NCBI GenBank assembly: GCA_014526335.1
Contig: JACTAT010000029.1
Span: 2,798,105 to 2,862,104, forward strand
DNA: 64,000 nucleotides
Direction: 5' to 3'
Source: Chrysaora quinquecirrha
Taxonomy: Eukaryota > Cnidaria > Scyphozoa > Semaeostomeae > Pelagiidae
The translations under genes and the position numbers were made by a program. Each line of letters starts with the position of its first letter. Positions within the stretch are counted from its first letter, which is position 1. Shown here in pieces: positions 1 to 13,800 of the stretch. The notes under the pieces are model-generated. The model did not search any database. It had not been told where the DNA came from and saw only the letters and a list, made by a program, of their open reading frames with translations.

Positions 1-2557
1 ATGCTGTTTTAAGAGACTGTATATGGCCACTTTTCGGGGCAAAAAATTGCTGCAATAACGAGGTGGTCGTATTAACGCAGTGGCCGTAAGGCGGAGTTCG
101 ACCGTAGTTTAGGAACAAAACTAGCAATTCTTCACAACTCATCAGTTTCACCCTAGCCAGCGTTCAAACCCAACTCTGGTTTACCTCTAGAAGGGTTGAG
201 TTGAATAGAAATTTCAAAGCTCGTCAGGCCATATAACCTTCTCTGTAGGAGATTAGCAAGCCTCTATATTGGCAATGCTTGTTAGAGATGTTTGTTCTAG
301 AGCCAGGTAGTAGGTAGCATGCCTTCTTACATGATGAACTTTATGAAGAATGCTATTAGAAATGCTCCATAGTTAGGCCTATAGTTAGCAACTTCTTTGT
401 TCACCCACATTTAGCTGTTTAGCTGAAGTCCATGGGAATATCTATCCCGATCACGAAAGCAGGTATAGAAGGCAGATATGCCAATAACAACTGAAAGCTG
501 TTAATGGCCTGCTTGCAAATGTAGCAATTACGTTTGCGACTTTTCATAGCAAAATTAGTTTAGGCATTTCGGAGCACGTAACTTTTCTTTTCTGTTACAG
601 AGGCTCCATTAGGTGGGTGCAGAATATCTAATATAGTTTTCACAACATATCCCTCGTCCCCTGTATATTTCTTCATTTTATCTTAGAATATCACAAAAGT
701 ATCCGGTATACCTAATATTTTATCCACAATTATCCCTTTTGCCTTTGATTTTCCTGGAAATACCCCATATTCCTAACACCCTATCGAGGCCTCGTTACAT
801 GTCACGTAACTATCTAACTTTACAATGACGGCAAAAAGTGGTATTGCTGAATCTATTTACTTTAAGAGATCATTTTCGCCTCATAGATTGGTGGATTATC
901 TGACCTTATCAACGGACCAGACATCGTTATTGCTACTGGAAGGAGTTCAGGCTCTGTGTCAGCTAGAAGTTTACCGTCAAGACTTCTCAAACGTAAGTCA
1001 CCGAGCTTCAGTTCCTTTAATTACAAGTTTTCATAACCAAAAATCGCCGACCAGAATGCCAACGATGTTTCCACTGAGCTATAGAGCTCAATGAAATCGC
1101 TGAGTAACTCTCCAAGTCATACAGCCCAAGGCTCTCATTCATGACAAATATCTACAAACATGTATGGTGCTGAAGATGACTTAACATAGCCGAAACACAA
1201 ATATCAAACGATAGGAAAGCCTTGGGCTGTATGACTTGGAGATTTACTCGGCGATTTCATCGAGCTCTATAGCTCAGTGGAAACGTTGCTGGCTCTCTAG
1301 TCATTCAATCCAGGTTCGAATCCCATCTATTGTGGTATGCCATACTTGTGGAAAATCTATCCTAGTGTTCGCCACTGATGACAACTATATCTATTATGCT
1401 TAGTATACCTGATCACAGCACAGCATTTCTTCACTTATCGTAGCCTCTTTCCTCATATTCACAGGAAGAAATCACCAGAAGACCCATTCACTTCCAACAT
1501 CATCGAAGAAAGCAAACAAAAGAGACACAATGCATCAGCAACAATATTCTAAATCATATTCTAAGGCATCTCCATATACTCAGCGTCAGAGTAGAGGGAA
1601 AGACAAAAAAGTAAAAGGTACTATGCAAATTGCGATAAACAGTGGAATCATTTTTGGGCATACTTAAAAGCTTTTTTCATCTGACACTCTTCCGATTATA
1701 AACGTCAGAAACAGACCGAAACACTTGAAAAATAATCTCGCTTATTAAGGTATAAATTCCGCTTTTTCTATTGTTCCCCTGTGAAAAATGTTTCCCCTGT
1801 TTCTTGCAACTCTAGTTATGCTACTGTAGCTAGGATGGGTGAAGTCCGAAATTTAGGGAACAGGGGGTCTCCTTGAATATATTTCCACTGTTCATCGCAA
1901 TGTTGAAGTTTTGTGTTACTCAAAAATTATTACGCAAATATTTCTCAACACGGATTAAATCTGCATGATAATTTTTAAAATGGACAAAACTTTAAAATTT
2001 CGATGAACAGTAGAAGCATCACAAGAAGGCTGTTTGGCATTGAAAGCACAATAGCAGTTCAGCTTCGCTTTTCTGACAGGTTCATCTGGTCCACATTTCA
2101 GCAAAGATGGTTCTGAGTCATTTCTTTGTGGAAACATTGAAATCGTTTAAAACACCTTACTTTTTCCCATTTGTTGTTCAGTGGTGTTTTCTCTGTGGTC
2201 AAGGATGGACTTATCCCTCGTTTTGTCTCTTTTGCCTTCCCTGTAAATATAACCCTTGTCAGAAGTATGTGAAAAGAAAAATGCATACAATACTTTTGCC
2301 CCTGAAGAACAGAATATCCATCCTCTTTTCTTCAGAGACGAATCCAGGGAAAGTATTTATGGTGGTCTAAATGGGTATGGGGTTCCTTATAAAATGTGCA
2401 TAAAATAGATATATCCTTAGAAACATTGGATAGTAGTCTAAGTGTTATGTTAACGCTTTTGCTATCCATTTGCGCTCAATGAAAACCGCTGACAATTTTA
2501 AGTTAGCTACAATCTCACTACTGCCCTATCTGATGCAATGATTTTATCGCATTATAG
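1..2557. other. 5' flank or upstream intron of the PLAT gene; repeats only
   Basis: No coding exon could be supported here, although the first recognised PLAT exon needs an upstream exon ending in phase 1. The stretch holds an inverted pair of tRNA-derived SINE copies (about 1036-1390) and a degraded copy of a repeat marked by GGGCATACTTAAAAGC (about 1617-2060). The open frames at 825-1094 and 2107-2370 show no domain or conserved motif. Confidence 0.5.
1036..1390. repeat. Inverted pair of tRNA-derived SINE copies
   Basis: The right copy reads on the + strand. It has a pol III A-box-like TATAGCTCAGTGG near 1270 and a B-box GGTTCGAATCCC near 1313. The left copy (about 1036-1150) is the same sequence in reverse, with CCACTGAGCTATAGAGCTC. 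A shared segment containing CAGCCCAAGG joins them. Related copies lie at 16320-16375, 51050-51540 and 55200-55330. No clover-leaf tRNA with an acceptor stem can be drawn, so this is a SINE and not a tRNA gene. Confidence 0.7.
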
Positions 2558-4868
2558 GCAACCCGTATGTTTTCACGGTCAAAACAAGTGACATCGATGA
2601 TGCCGGTACAGAGAATGACGTCACAGTCGTGGTCTATGGATCGAAAGGTAAAACTGGAGAACTGAAACTAGGACCATCCGATGGAAGAAAATTTGTGCCT
2701 GGATCAAAGGAAGAAACCGAGGTAGAATTGTTGAAACTGTTTATTTGAAATCCGTTCCTACAATAATGATTTTCATCTCGCGCATGTGAGATTAGATCTG
2801 GCGAGGAATCATTATTAAAAAGCTCTTTATATTACTGCAGTGTTGCTGTGGCTAAGCAAGGAGACATGTCGCCCCTGACATTGTATTCGGCGTGTCACCC
2901 AGGATAAACATGCGAGTGACAAGCGAGCAACATGTCCCCCAAGTCAAGGAGACAAGAAATGTTTCTAATGTCTCTCAGAACATTTGCGTGTCTCTCGCTG
3001 CAAGTTTTGTCGTGCGCTTCAAAGTTTTTGGGGTTAGCTAAACTGGGAGACATCGAAGGGACATGTCACGCGTAACAATGTCTCGTGGCGACATGTATCA
3101 TGGTTTTAAGCCAGACCTTTATACTTCAAGCATCCAACAGAAATGAATTTCATTGATTCATGTCACCTGTGGGGTACATAACCCCCTTTTGACACATCTG
3201 TCTCTATAACAGATAACAGATATACCATATTATTGAATAAATACGGCATTTGAAATGTGGTGCTTTAGAGGGCTTTTAAATATTCAATGGACTGGGAAGA
3301 ATCCAAATTGATGAGTTTTAATAGGAGATTAAACGTCTAGATTGAAGATGTTAATGAACCGCGAAGAAACGAACGTTTTTTTTTTAAACCCCGTTGGAAA
3401 ACGAAGACAAGAAAGTATCGTGATGGGGTTGATTGAGGGGAAGCTCAGAGAAAAAACCCTAGAAGGAAGGAAAAGAATAGGATTGTAGGACGACATGATG
3501 AATTATGCTGGCAGCATTGTAAATGCAAATAGAGTGGTCGGGAAAGATGCCAATAGCCCTTAGTTATCGTAGCAGATTTCTTCAAGCGTGATTCAACATA
3601 TCATTTTCTTCGATACAGATGGATGTTGGCAATATTGGGAAGATATATAAAATGCGAGTTATGCATGATGCTGAAGAAGGCAATGACGATGCCGGCTGGC
3701 ACCTTCAAGAGGTAATATTGGCTCAAAACTGTAAGAATGCAGTAGAATATAATACCACTGGAATAAGTATGACAGGAGAGCTGTCCGCTTGAAGTTTCAG
3801 CCTTGTTTGCTATTCATACTGACATATCGAATAGGGTATCAAGCCCTCAAGCAAGCAAGTATATTGATTTTTTAACGCAGGCTTGGGTAATTGTCAGTGG
3901 CAGCCCTACAGTACTGCTGATTTGGTTTGTGGTTCGTATCCCCGAACTGATATATTAGAACAAATACCCTAGGTACTCCTTTACCAACTTCGACAGGATA
4001 GACAGCTTTCTTGACTATAGGCTTGTGGAAAGTGGTTCTGACGAGATTGAGACGAGCACGTTGCCCTATCGGCAAAACCACCTAGATTCCCAATTATGAC
4101 TCCAAGATGTCTGCAGAGCACTCTAAATGTATGTGAATAGTATGTGAATACTTGAACGTGTTGTTGTGTTGTGGCCTAATCCAGCTGACTGGTGGTTTCG
4201 AGCCCAGCCACGGCAGTGTCACATCCAGAATCGAGGTCTCGATTTGTTAGCCTACATACTGAGATCCTAGCGCCTGCCACTAAAATCACTGTCTCGCCTT
4301 CACTTTTCAGTATATCAACAAGCATGGAAATACTAGCAGTCCTGTATCCATATTATATTTTCTTCTCATATGCCTTTGGGGCCTATTGCTATTTCATGTA
4401 GAATTCTATATTGTTTTTCCAATTCATTGTTGAATAAAGGGGAGGCCTTGATCTGCTGTTAGATGCAGATACTGGATGATTTGTCTCTGCACAGCTCTAA
4501 ATAACGCTAATTAACTCGTGTGTTAAGAAGTCTGGTAAGAAGCTGTTGGTCATGTTACATGGTTGGTCATAAGATGATTCAGGCACTTTTTGCAACCGAT
4601 TCTTGCAACCAGTATAATGAGTTTCGTATTGACTTTCGCGGTTGCCAGAGAAATCTGCTCTTGAACTGCAAGCCTCTTTCTTTAAACTTTGCTATTATTT
4701 TCTCTTAAGTTTTAGAATACTTTATCTTTCAGATCATAATGACAAGCGTTGCTCGCAAAAACGAAGAACTTATTTTCCATTGTGATAAATGGTTCTCAAA
4801 CAACGAAGAAGAAGCAGATTCTGTGAGAGAGTTAGCAGCCACGAAGAATGGCAAGGCTTTAGCCAAAG
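2558..4868 (+). CDS. Exons 1-3: first PLAT domain
   Basis: The three exons give about 130 residues beginning [20 protein letters not shown], a typical PLAT opening (strand, then the acidic D-A-G-T-x-x-D/N loop). Next come [12 protein letters not shown], then [20 protein letters not shown] with GWHLQE, and a third exon with [20 protein letters not shown]. The last matches the usual PLAT ending, where a W-x-hydrophobic strand precedes an 'F-x-C-x-x-W' element. Exon 1 starts in phase 1 and exon 3 ends in phase 1, and exon 4 supplies the matching two bases. Intron 1 (2722-3618) holds a MITE at about 2850-3115. Intron 2 (3712-4732) holds a SINE at about 4159-4300. Confidence 0.85.
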
Positions 4869-7800
4869 GTAAGCAAGCCTTAATGCTTAAAGTCGAAGTT
4901 AAGTCCAAGTTCAAGAGAATTTCCACTTGAACCTTTAACGACAATTAAATTAAATTATTCTTGCCGCATGCAAAATACAGAATCATTTTAAGGGCCTGTT
5001 TATATGGAGCCGACTTACTCGGCAGTTCGAGTTACCCGCCATGTACACAAAATTAATAATAATCCCGGCTGCCTGTTTATATGAGAGGGACGAGCGACTT
5101 GGCTAGCCGGGTAACTCGACTCCATATAAATAGACCCTAAGTATAAAGTCTATTCGTGAGACTCGTTCTCCACCTTGATTTTCTATAATTTAACAACTAA
5201 CAGTAAGTGGTAACAATAAATTACTGTGACAAGGATTCTTTTACTCTTTGAGAACTGCCGTGATTTTACCCGACATTACAGTTCAATTTAGCCTCAGGTT
5301 GTCACTTCATCTGTTGATAATGTTCACTTGCTCTCGTAATAAACACAGTCATTCCTTACCTACCTATAACCTATTAACATAGTCGAATGCTAGCTCTTTT
5401 TGTCAATATGGAGTGGTATCAGACAATTTTTACAAAAATCGGAAACTCCAGTAAAATACGCAGATCTCAGAGGATTTTGCAAAGAACCTTGTAAAAATTT
5501 AGGAAACAAGCATATGGTTATATCACAATGAAAGAGGACTGTCCCAATAATAAAAAATCATCGTATACCTGGCAAAATGTTATTGAAGTTCAAAGATGTG
5601 ACTGCCGCACCTAAAATCTATTCACGCGTCTAAAGCCGTGACTAAACTAGAAGTCATGTCACGCGCGATATAGTATTCTTGCGTGTCTTCCAGGTTCGCT
5701 ATACATGCAGGTGAAAAGCGAGCAAAATTTCCCCTGAGTTGCGGACACAGGAAATGATACTGTTGTCTCCCAGAAACATTTGCGTGTCTCTCGCTACGAA
5801 TTTTCTTGAGCGCTACAAATTTCCGAGATGGCTAAACTGGGAGACATCGAGGGGAAAAATATGTTGCGGGCGAAATGTCTCCTTGTTTAGCCTGGTTTTA
5901 ATTCACCGACATCCAGAGTCTACGCTAAAGATTTAAAGATATTTGTCAAAAATATCTCATTAAGCAATATAGCAGAAACTTGGGCAGTTCTTTCCATTTT
6001 TTGCTCATAACAAAACTATGCTATCACTTTTTGAAAGTGCACTGGCCTATATCTTCTACTATTGTACACTCACCAATTCATCCCTGTTCCTCTGTCCAGA
6101 CCTGGTATTATTTTATCTCTCTCAATTTTGACTTCAAATTTTCACAGTCACTACATACGAAATTTCCGTTATCACTGGTGAAGTTGCGTCGGCTGGTACC
6201 GATTCAAATGTTTTCATAAATATATTTGGAGAGAATGGTGATACAGGAAAACGTTGGTTGAAGAAATCAAAAAATGGCGAAGAGCTTTTCCAGCCAGGCA
6301 GTGTAAGTTAAAATGTTTTTGAAATATAGGAAAACTTCAAACTCAATTTGTTGCTCTATGTCGATGATAGCTTACGTTCTCAATAAAAGACTGCCTTATA
6401 CTTATCCGTGACGGACTTTTCCTACGTTATTCAGACTCCCGTACTGTTTTATTTTGGCGATTGGAAAATTTCCAAGAGAACTTCAGCGGCAAAATCTTGT
6501 TACTATTATTAATGCAAAGTGAAATTAGCCTATTAGGAGCCTTGCCTGTCTTATAAAGTCACTCCATCTAATAAAATCAAGATGAGGCTGTAGAAAACTA
6601 GAAGTTGAAAAGTCCACTTTTTGTTCATTGGTACCTTAGAGAGCAGCGTAGCGTAGTGGTTAGCACTTGCGCCATTTGGGCTCAAGGTCTGTGGTTCAAA
6701 TCCAGGCTAAGGAGCACAAATTTACAAGGTGTAAAACCTTGCTCTCTCTGACACCGCACCAAGGTGTAAAATTGGTACCTTACTGATGAAGGCCTTAAAA
6801 CCCTCATAGCGCCGACTGTATGGCTGCAAGCGAGTCGATATATACTCCCCAGGGAGTATAGCGAAAAAATGGAAAATGGAAAAAAAATGGCCTGAGGTAA
6901 GGGGGTACTAGTTGTAAAGCGCTGTGGAATATGTCCAGCACTTCCTATCACCCTTTTATTACTAACACTACCACCTACTGTTTTAATTCTGAATAGATTG
7001 CTGTTCGAAATTACTTTTTCTATTACTGTTTATCCTAAAAAATATTTATCACTTCTAGAACTGTAAAAATAACATAGCATAGTGGGTAGTGGAACATTTC
7101 ACAATGCAATGTTATTGCGTTGTGCATTTATAAAGTTACATGAATTCCATAATGGAATATAAGAATCTCTATATATCTGAAAAACGAACAGATAGTGTTG
7201 ATTAAGAAAAGACGGATTCACAAGTAGCGCCCTTCTCCTAAGGAGTTCCTTTCAGAACATAAGAATCTAAAGGCCTTACAAATGAATGCTGTCTATGGGC
7301 CCTTCTAGCTATGCAAACTATTCAACGTAAAAGAGCTTTATTAGGACCAGGAATGAACACAAGAATTGCTGTTGGATAAGTATATGGCTGATATCTCATT
7401 AACACTGTTGGTCAAGCCAGATTTAACTAAACAAATTGAACAAATGTTGCGTTCTGATTGGTCAGTCGTCAGTCCAACAAATCGAACTCATCTGATTGGT
7501 GGAATATAACCTGGTTTAAATAAAGCCAGTTGTGTCTGATCAATGTGAAAGCAGTGCAAGTAGGCAAGTAGAAACTATTGTAGCCCTCGCCTACACTTCT
7601 TGAAGGGAAACTGGTAGATTACAATGACCACTTACAATGTGCTAAAAACTGCACCTCTGGTATTTCCAACAAGATTTGAAAAAGATCTCAGTAGATCTCC
7701 AATAGTGTTTGAGTTGTAACTGTTAAGTAATTTTAGCTATTCATCATAAGTGGGCTACCACAATTGTTATAATTTCCTTGACTGGGACTCGAATCAGTGA

Positions 7801-10800
7801 CCTTCTGGACAACAAGCCAGTTGACTACTCCAATGCACTAAACAGTGCAATGAAGTAGCCAGCCTAAGTCAAGGAAATTATAAGAATTGTAATTTTAGCT
7901 ATTCATCATTGTAAAGTATGGAATCAACATCTGAATTATGCTATGTAAATTTTTTATGCAGATTGATGTTTTTGAAATTGAAGCTGTATCACTGGACAAA
8001 ATAACCAAAATATTAATTGGTCATGATAATAGTGGCGATGGTAAGCTTTCAGTATTAATGCAAATGCGTCTTCTCTTTTTCTTATATTACCTTCGCCGGA
8101 TTTTTCTGAAAAACTAAGCTCAGAAATTAGTACTGAAGAATGCTGAGCTTTTTAGATTGAAACAAACTCGACCTCTTTGCTTTAAGAATCTGAATATTGA
8201 ATTTTTGGGTGCAAATAAGACGTTCAGAAGACATCGTTTCTAATATTTATGCCTAAGATTATTAACTCTTACCAGTTATTCATGCATTAGGCCTTTTCAA
8301 TATTTTAGTTTCTCGTAATGCACATTGCTTAGCAAAAAGAGAGAGTATTCTTTCTTGTAACTATAAGCTGCTGTTGTGTTGTGGCCTAATCCAGCTGGCT
8401 CGTGGGGTCAGAACTCGGCGAGGTTGGCGTGCGAACTCCAGCAACGATAGCGTCACTGCCAGGGTCGAGGTCTCGATTAGTTGACTTACTACTGAGATAC
8501 TAAATACATCATCTCACCTTCCACCTTTATAAGAACGTTACAGTTCGATTTGTTTACAATGCTAGCCTTCAGAAGTTTGACCCGGTCGGCTTATTAGTCT
8601 ACTTTATCCCACCACATACTGTACTCTGTGCAGCAAGTCCCGCAGGGTGTAATTTGCATGTATTTCTTATGCTACTTAATGCATGTATTTCTCATTACAG
8701 TGCCTGGTTGGTTTCTTGACAAAGTTCTTCTAAAAGACGTCGAAGAGGATGTCGAATACGTTTGCAATTGTAGAAAGTACGTTTTTACTATTTACCAATA
8801 ACACTTTAGATAATTTTATTTGACTGCATTTCGGTTTTAATTTGCATTCATTTAGAGACCTGTATTAAGAGCGAGCTCACTACATTTTCGCAGTGAACCT
8901 TAATGACCTGATTCAATGAGGCAAGGCTTATGTCGACCTATGATACGATAGAACTTACGCTAACTAGTTGTAGCCACTAACTTATGTCGATATGTCAACT
9001 ACTAGTCAGAACTTATAGAATACAATTGATCGAGGTTGCAGAAGCGATCTGGTCGAGTGCGACTGACGGGAATCTGTTGTCAATGAATCACAGAAATATA
9101 ACAGGCCCAAATTTCTGGAACTATACGCTGACTAGCTGATGTCAATAAGAAGGAGCTACACTTTTTTTAATAAGGAACCTTAACGCTGAGTTGAGGCTGG
9201 AGTTCCTTAATTTTTCAAAAAAATGACGCTAAAGTTCCTTATGCTGTTCCTTTTCGTGAGATATATTTGAATTCTAATTTTTACAGCAAATTCTTATAAA
9301 CTTGCTTCATTTTCTAACTTTAAATATAAATGGAGTCTTTTTTGGAAGAACGATGGGAAATACATTGTTATTCTGCTATTTTTTTTGCACAAATCGTCTT
9401 GTTCTTGAAAAAAATTATTCTCAGTTTTTCATCCCAGCCTCGACAGTTCCGAGTTCCTTATGAAGGTGTTCCTTATAAAAAAAAACGTGTAGTTACCAAC
9501 TAGCTGCCAGATTAACAGCCGGCAACTAGTTCTGTCTGCTCGCAATGTCGACAAAAGCCTTGTTTAAGAGGCTCTGTTAAGTGTACGAAATGAAAAGCAA
9601 ATTGGTAGTGTGGTCGTGGTCTCAATGGTTATGTCTATAACACTGTCCTATTTAGCTAGAAAACATCTTATGCTAGTCAACTTGTTAACAGTCTTACATC
9701 TTTTTCCTCTTAGATGGTTAGATGAAGATGAAGATGACGGAAAAACAGAGCGGATCCTCAAGGCTTCAGTGATGTCTGGTAAGATCTTTTGAAAGTTTTC
9801 GTTCTCCAACATTACTTATCTTAAGAAATTGTATCTAGTAAAAGCGTCATGTAAAAGTTCTGGCATGAAGCAAATTCAAGAGGTTATGTCTAAGCAATGA
9901 AAATAACTTATTATTTTTCAGATTCAATTCAGTCTTCTAAAGAACTAGTAAGTGCAGAAATTTCTATTAGAAATTCGGTTGGAAATATATTTGTTACATT
10001 TCTATCGTGTCCCGTTTGGAGATTTTTTCTAAAAAAGATGTCCTTGTACTTTTAGTGGAAGTCGAATGAATGGAAATTCCAGGACTCAAACGAGGCTGTC
10101 TTGATATCAGCAGCAAATGGGAAAACTCTGCGAATTAATTCTTCTAATGGTGAGGTTTATACTGCTAGTGACGATGGCGATAATAATGCTGATACAGTTG
10201 AAAATAGTAAGTAATGGTATACACACATTTTTTTTATAAGGAAGTTCGGCTCAGGGTCAGTACTGAAAATTCCTTAACTGGTGGTGAAAATTGAGTACTC
10301 AATATTCCTTAGCAATTCCTTAACTTCTTACTTTGTGATTCTTAAAAACAACCCATCGTCAAGAAAAAGTTTTCTTTGTGATTCTTAAGACAGCCAATGG
10401 TTAAGGAAATATAGGTCATAAAGTTTTCAGAAGACGAGTAGAAATGAATACTGATTGAAAGACAGTGGCGATAAGTATTGCTTGCTCTGTTAATTCAAAA
10501 CTTCATTTTTTCAATCGAAATGCTAAGTTAAAGAAAAAGTCAGATTCCTTAGTAGTCTCCGGTCGAGTACTCGAAATTCCTTAAGTTTTTGCCAGTACTA
10601 CCTTCCTTATAAAGCACTTCCTTATAAAAAAAATTGCGTGTAGTTGACTTTTTAATGGCATAAAATTTCAAAATGATTTCAAAACAATTTGAAGGTGATT
10701 TACAATTTACTTTATTTCCTTGAATAAGCGCCCTCCCTCGAATAAGCGCCCCCTTTGGAGGCCCCCCAAGCAGTTCTGCGTGATGCGTTATTGGACCATT

Positions 10801-13800
10801 TTTCATGCGTGATTTCGTGAAACGAGAAATTTTTTGTGCGTGAATGCGTAAATCTAAACTCCTGCGTGTCGCGTGAAATGCTTTGGTACGGCTCGTGATT
10901 TCGTGATTTACAGTGTTGGCGACATAACCGAGAGGTTGCTTGAATGCAGGAATGCCCTTTTATCCATCGAGGATTGTCAGCTTTTATATTTCTGACATTC
11001 TCTCATATGATGCATTAATTTAGTCCCTAAAATCTTAATTTTGTGTGTTCCCTGTTACAAACTCGTCGTGGAAAGAATTTTTCGAACCCAATCATTTAGA
11101 TATGCAAAGTTAAGCAGTCTGAATACAGATGCTGCTCAAAATTTCGGGAAGCAACACCTGAAGTTGTACGCACGTGAAAATGAAGTTTTATCGTGCGTGA
11201 TTGCGTGAATCGTCGAAAAATTGCGCGTGGTTGCGTGATTTTGCACCCTCCTTGGTAGGCCTTTGAATTGAACTACCCATCAGGTTGGCCCTAGAAAGTC
11301 CTTTGATTGTGTATGCAAGCTTTTGATGGGATGAATCAAGAGACATCTTTTACCAGTTGCTTCCAAACTTTTTTTCGTTAGAGCGTTGGCTTACTCATAA
11401 TTTTTTAGAAGAATTGCTCCACTCTGAGACTGGCGTTTGAATAAGCGTCCTTGGTGCTTAATCGAGGAAGTCGAAACAAGGTTTTCATGCAAATATTATA
11501 CGGTGTCTTTCTTTGCTTGAACAGTGCCTGCAAACGTGAATTTTTACTTATAGTCATACTATATTTTGTCAATCTTACATAAAACATTTAATTTGAAGAC
11601 ATACATTCTACTCACACAAACACAAGGCAGTTAACTACTGTTTTACAAGGCCCTTTAATAACTTCAGGTACCTTCCTTTACAGGAAAATTTATTGTAACG
11701 GAAGGTGGTGAAGATAGATCACGCATTTTAGTGTTAGAAGCAGCAATGGGACATTCAATCTGACACTGGATAATGGAAAAGTAACGGCTAGACAGGTATA
11801 TGAGCCTAATAAATCCTATCGAATCCAATTGATGACACTCCTTTACCTTAATGCTGATGATAGTTCGCTACAATGCTCGCATTCTCAGCCAACCCAATGG
11901 TAGAACTCCGTATTACTGACGATAACTTGACACTCTAATATAGCTTACAGCTTTCACTGTCCTGACTGTAGATGTAGAACGAATGTACTGACTAAAGAAT
12001 TTCAAGCAATCGTTTAACGCTGTCCAGATCATATATGATATGTCGTATAACAACATATTGCAATCATCTATCCATCCATCCATCCATCCACCCACCCATC
12101 CATCCACCCACCCATCCATTCATCCATCAATCCATCCATCTATCCACCCATCCATTCATCCATCAATCCATCCATCCATCCACCCATCCATTCATCCATC
12201 AATCCATCCATCCATCCATCCATCGACCCACCCATCCATTCACCCACCCATCCATCCATCCATCCATCCATCCATCCACCCACCCATCCATTCATCCATC
12301 AATCCATCCATCCATCCACCCATCCATTCCATCCATCGGTCTATCCATCCATCCATCCTCCTCCTCCATCCCTCCATCCCTCCCTCCCTCCATCCCTCGA
12401 TCCCTCCCTCCCTCCATCCCTCCCATCCATCCATCCATCCATCCATCCACCCATCCATTCCATCCATCGGTCTATCCCTCCATCCATCCCTCCATCCATC
12501 CCTCCATCCCTCCCTCCATCCCTCCATCCACCCATCCCTCCATCCCTCCTTCCATCCATCCATCCATCCATCCATCCACCCATCCCTTCCATCCATCGGT
12601 CTATCCATCCATCCATCCTGATAAGCCATCCATCTTACTGATCATACCCTTGAACTAACTGATGATAGACCTCCGACCGTCTAAAGATAACCCTGTAGTT
12701 ACGTCTAGGTTAAAAGTTTGTAAAAAGCAACCTCACTCCCGTTCATCTTAAACCTAATTTCCCTCCTTCCTTGAATTTGGTCCCTTTTGTAGATGGAAAA
12801 TATTCTCTGATAAAATGAAACTTTTGCCAAACTAGAAGACATGTTGCGCGTGACATTGTATTCGACGTGTCTCCCAGGGTGGCTAAACATGCGAGTGAGA
12901 AGCGAGCAACATATCCACAGAGTTTTGGAGTCAAGAGATGTTTCTGTTGTTTCCCAGAAAAATTTGCTCATCTCTTGCTACAAATTTTGTCGCGCGCTAC
13001 AGATTTTCTGAGGTGGCCAAACTGGGAGACATGGAGGGGACATGTCACGCACGACAGTGAGGCGTGCGACATGTCTTCTAGTTTTGCCAGGCCTTAAGAG
13101 TTTTAAATGTAACTCTTATCTTGTATTCATTACCTTACAGGGAAAGCCTGGCCTGTTATCAGAGTTCTTCATTGAAATCCATCAAGGAAATTTAATATCA
13201 TTAGAATCAGTAGTACATAAAGGTTCATATATTGGTCTTTCTGAATCTGATGAAGTGGTCCCTGTGACAAAGGACAGTGACAAGCGTAACTTATTCAATT
13301 TCAAAGTCAAGGTTCGAAATCACATTTACAGTTGTGTTCTTTTGCAAATTTCTTATATCCTTTTGTACATCGAGAACACTTTCAATAAATTGAATTTTCC
13401 TTTTCTATTTCCATTTGGAAAACCTTAATACAACGCAAAAAGAACTTCATTATGAGCAATCCTTATGGGATCCTTATCAAAACAAGAAAAATTATAAATT
13501 AGTTCAGTCTGTTAATAATATCCCAGTGATTTCCCAAAATCCAAGTCAGGGACATGAACTCACGGAGACGCCCCCTTTTTCTTAAATTTCGGACTTCGCC
13601 AATCCTAGCTATAGTAGCATTACTAGAGTTGCAAGAAACAGGGGGAAGCCTTTTTCCAAAATACTTAAAATCTTTTTTTGTCCAACACTCCTCAGAGTAT
13701 GAACATCGCGTCAGAAACAGAGCGGCACACTTAAAAAGGGCAGAATTTATACCTTATGATTATTTTGCAAGTATTTCAATAATGTTTCCGTTGTTTCTTG

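Noticed and set aside
1259..1330. Possible tRNA gene with A and B boxes
   Set aside because: No acceptor or anticodon stem can be paired, and the sequence is repeated elsewhere as a SINE.
12035..12658. Open frame of 207 codons, poly-HPSI
   Set aside because: Produced entirely by the CATC tetranucleotide array; open in several frames and on both strands, with no splice context.
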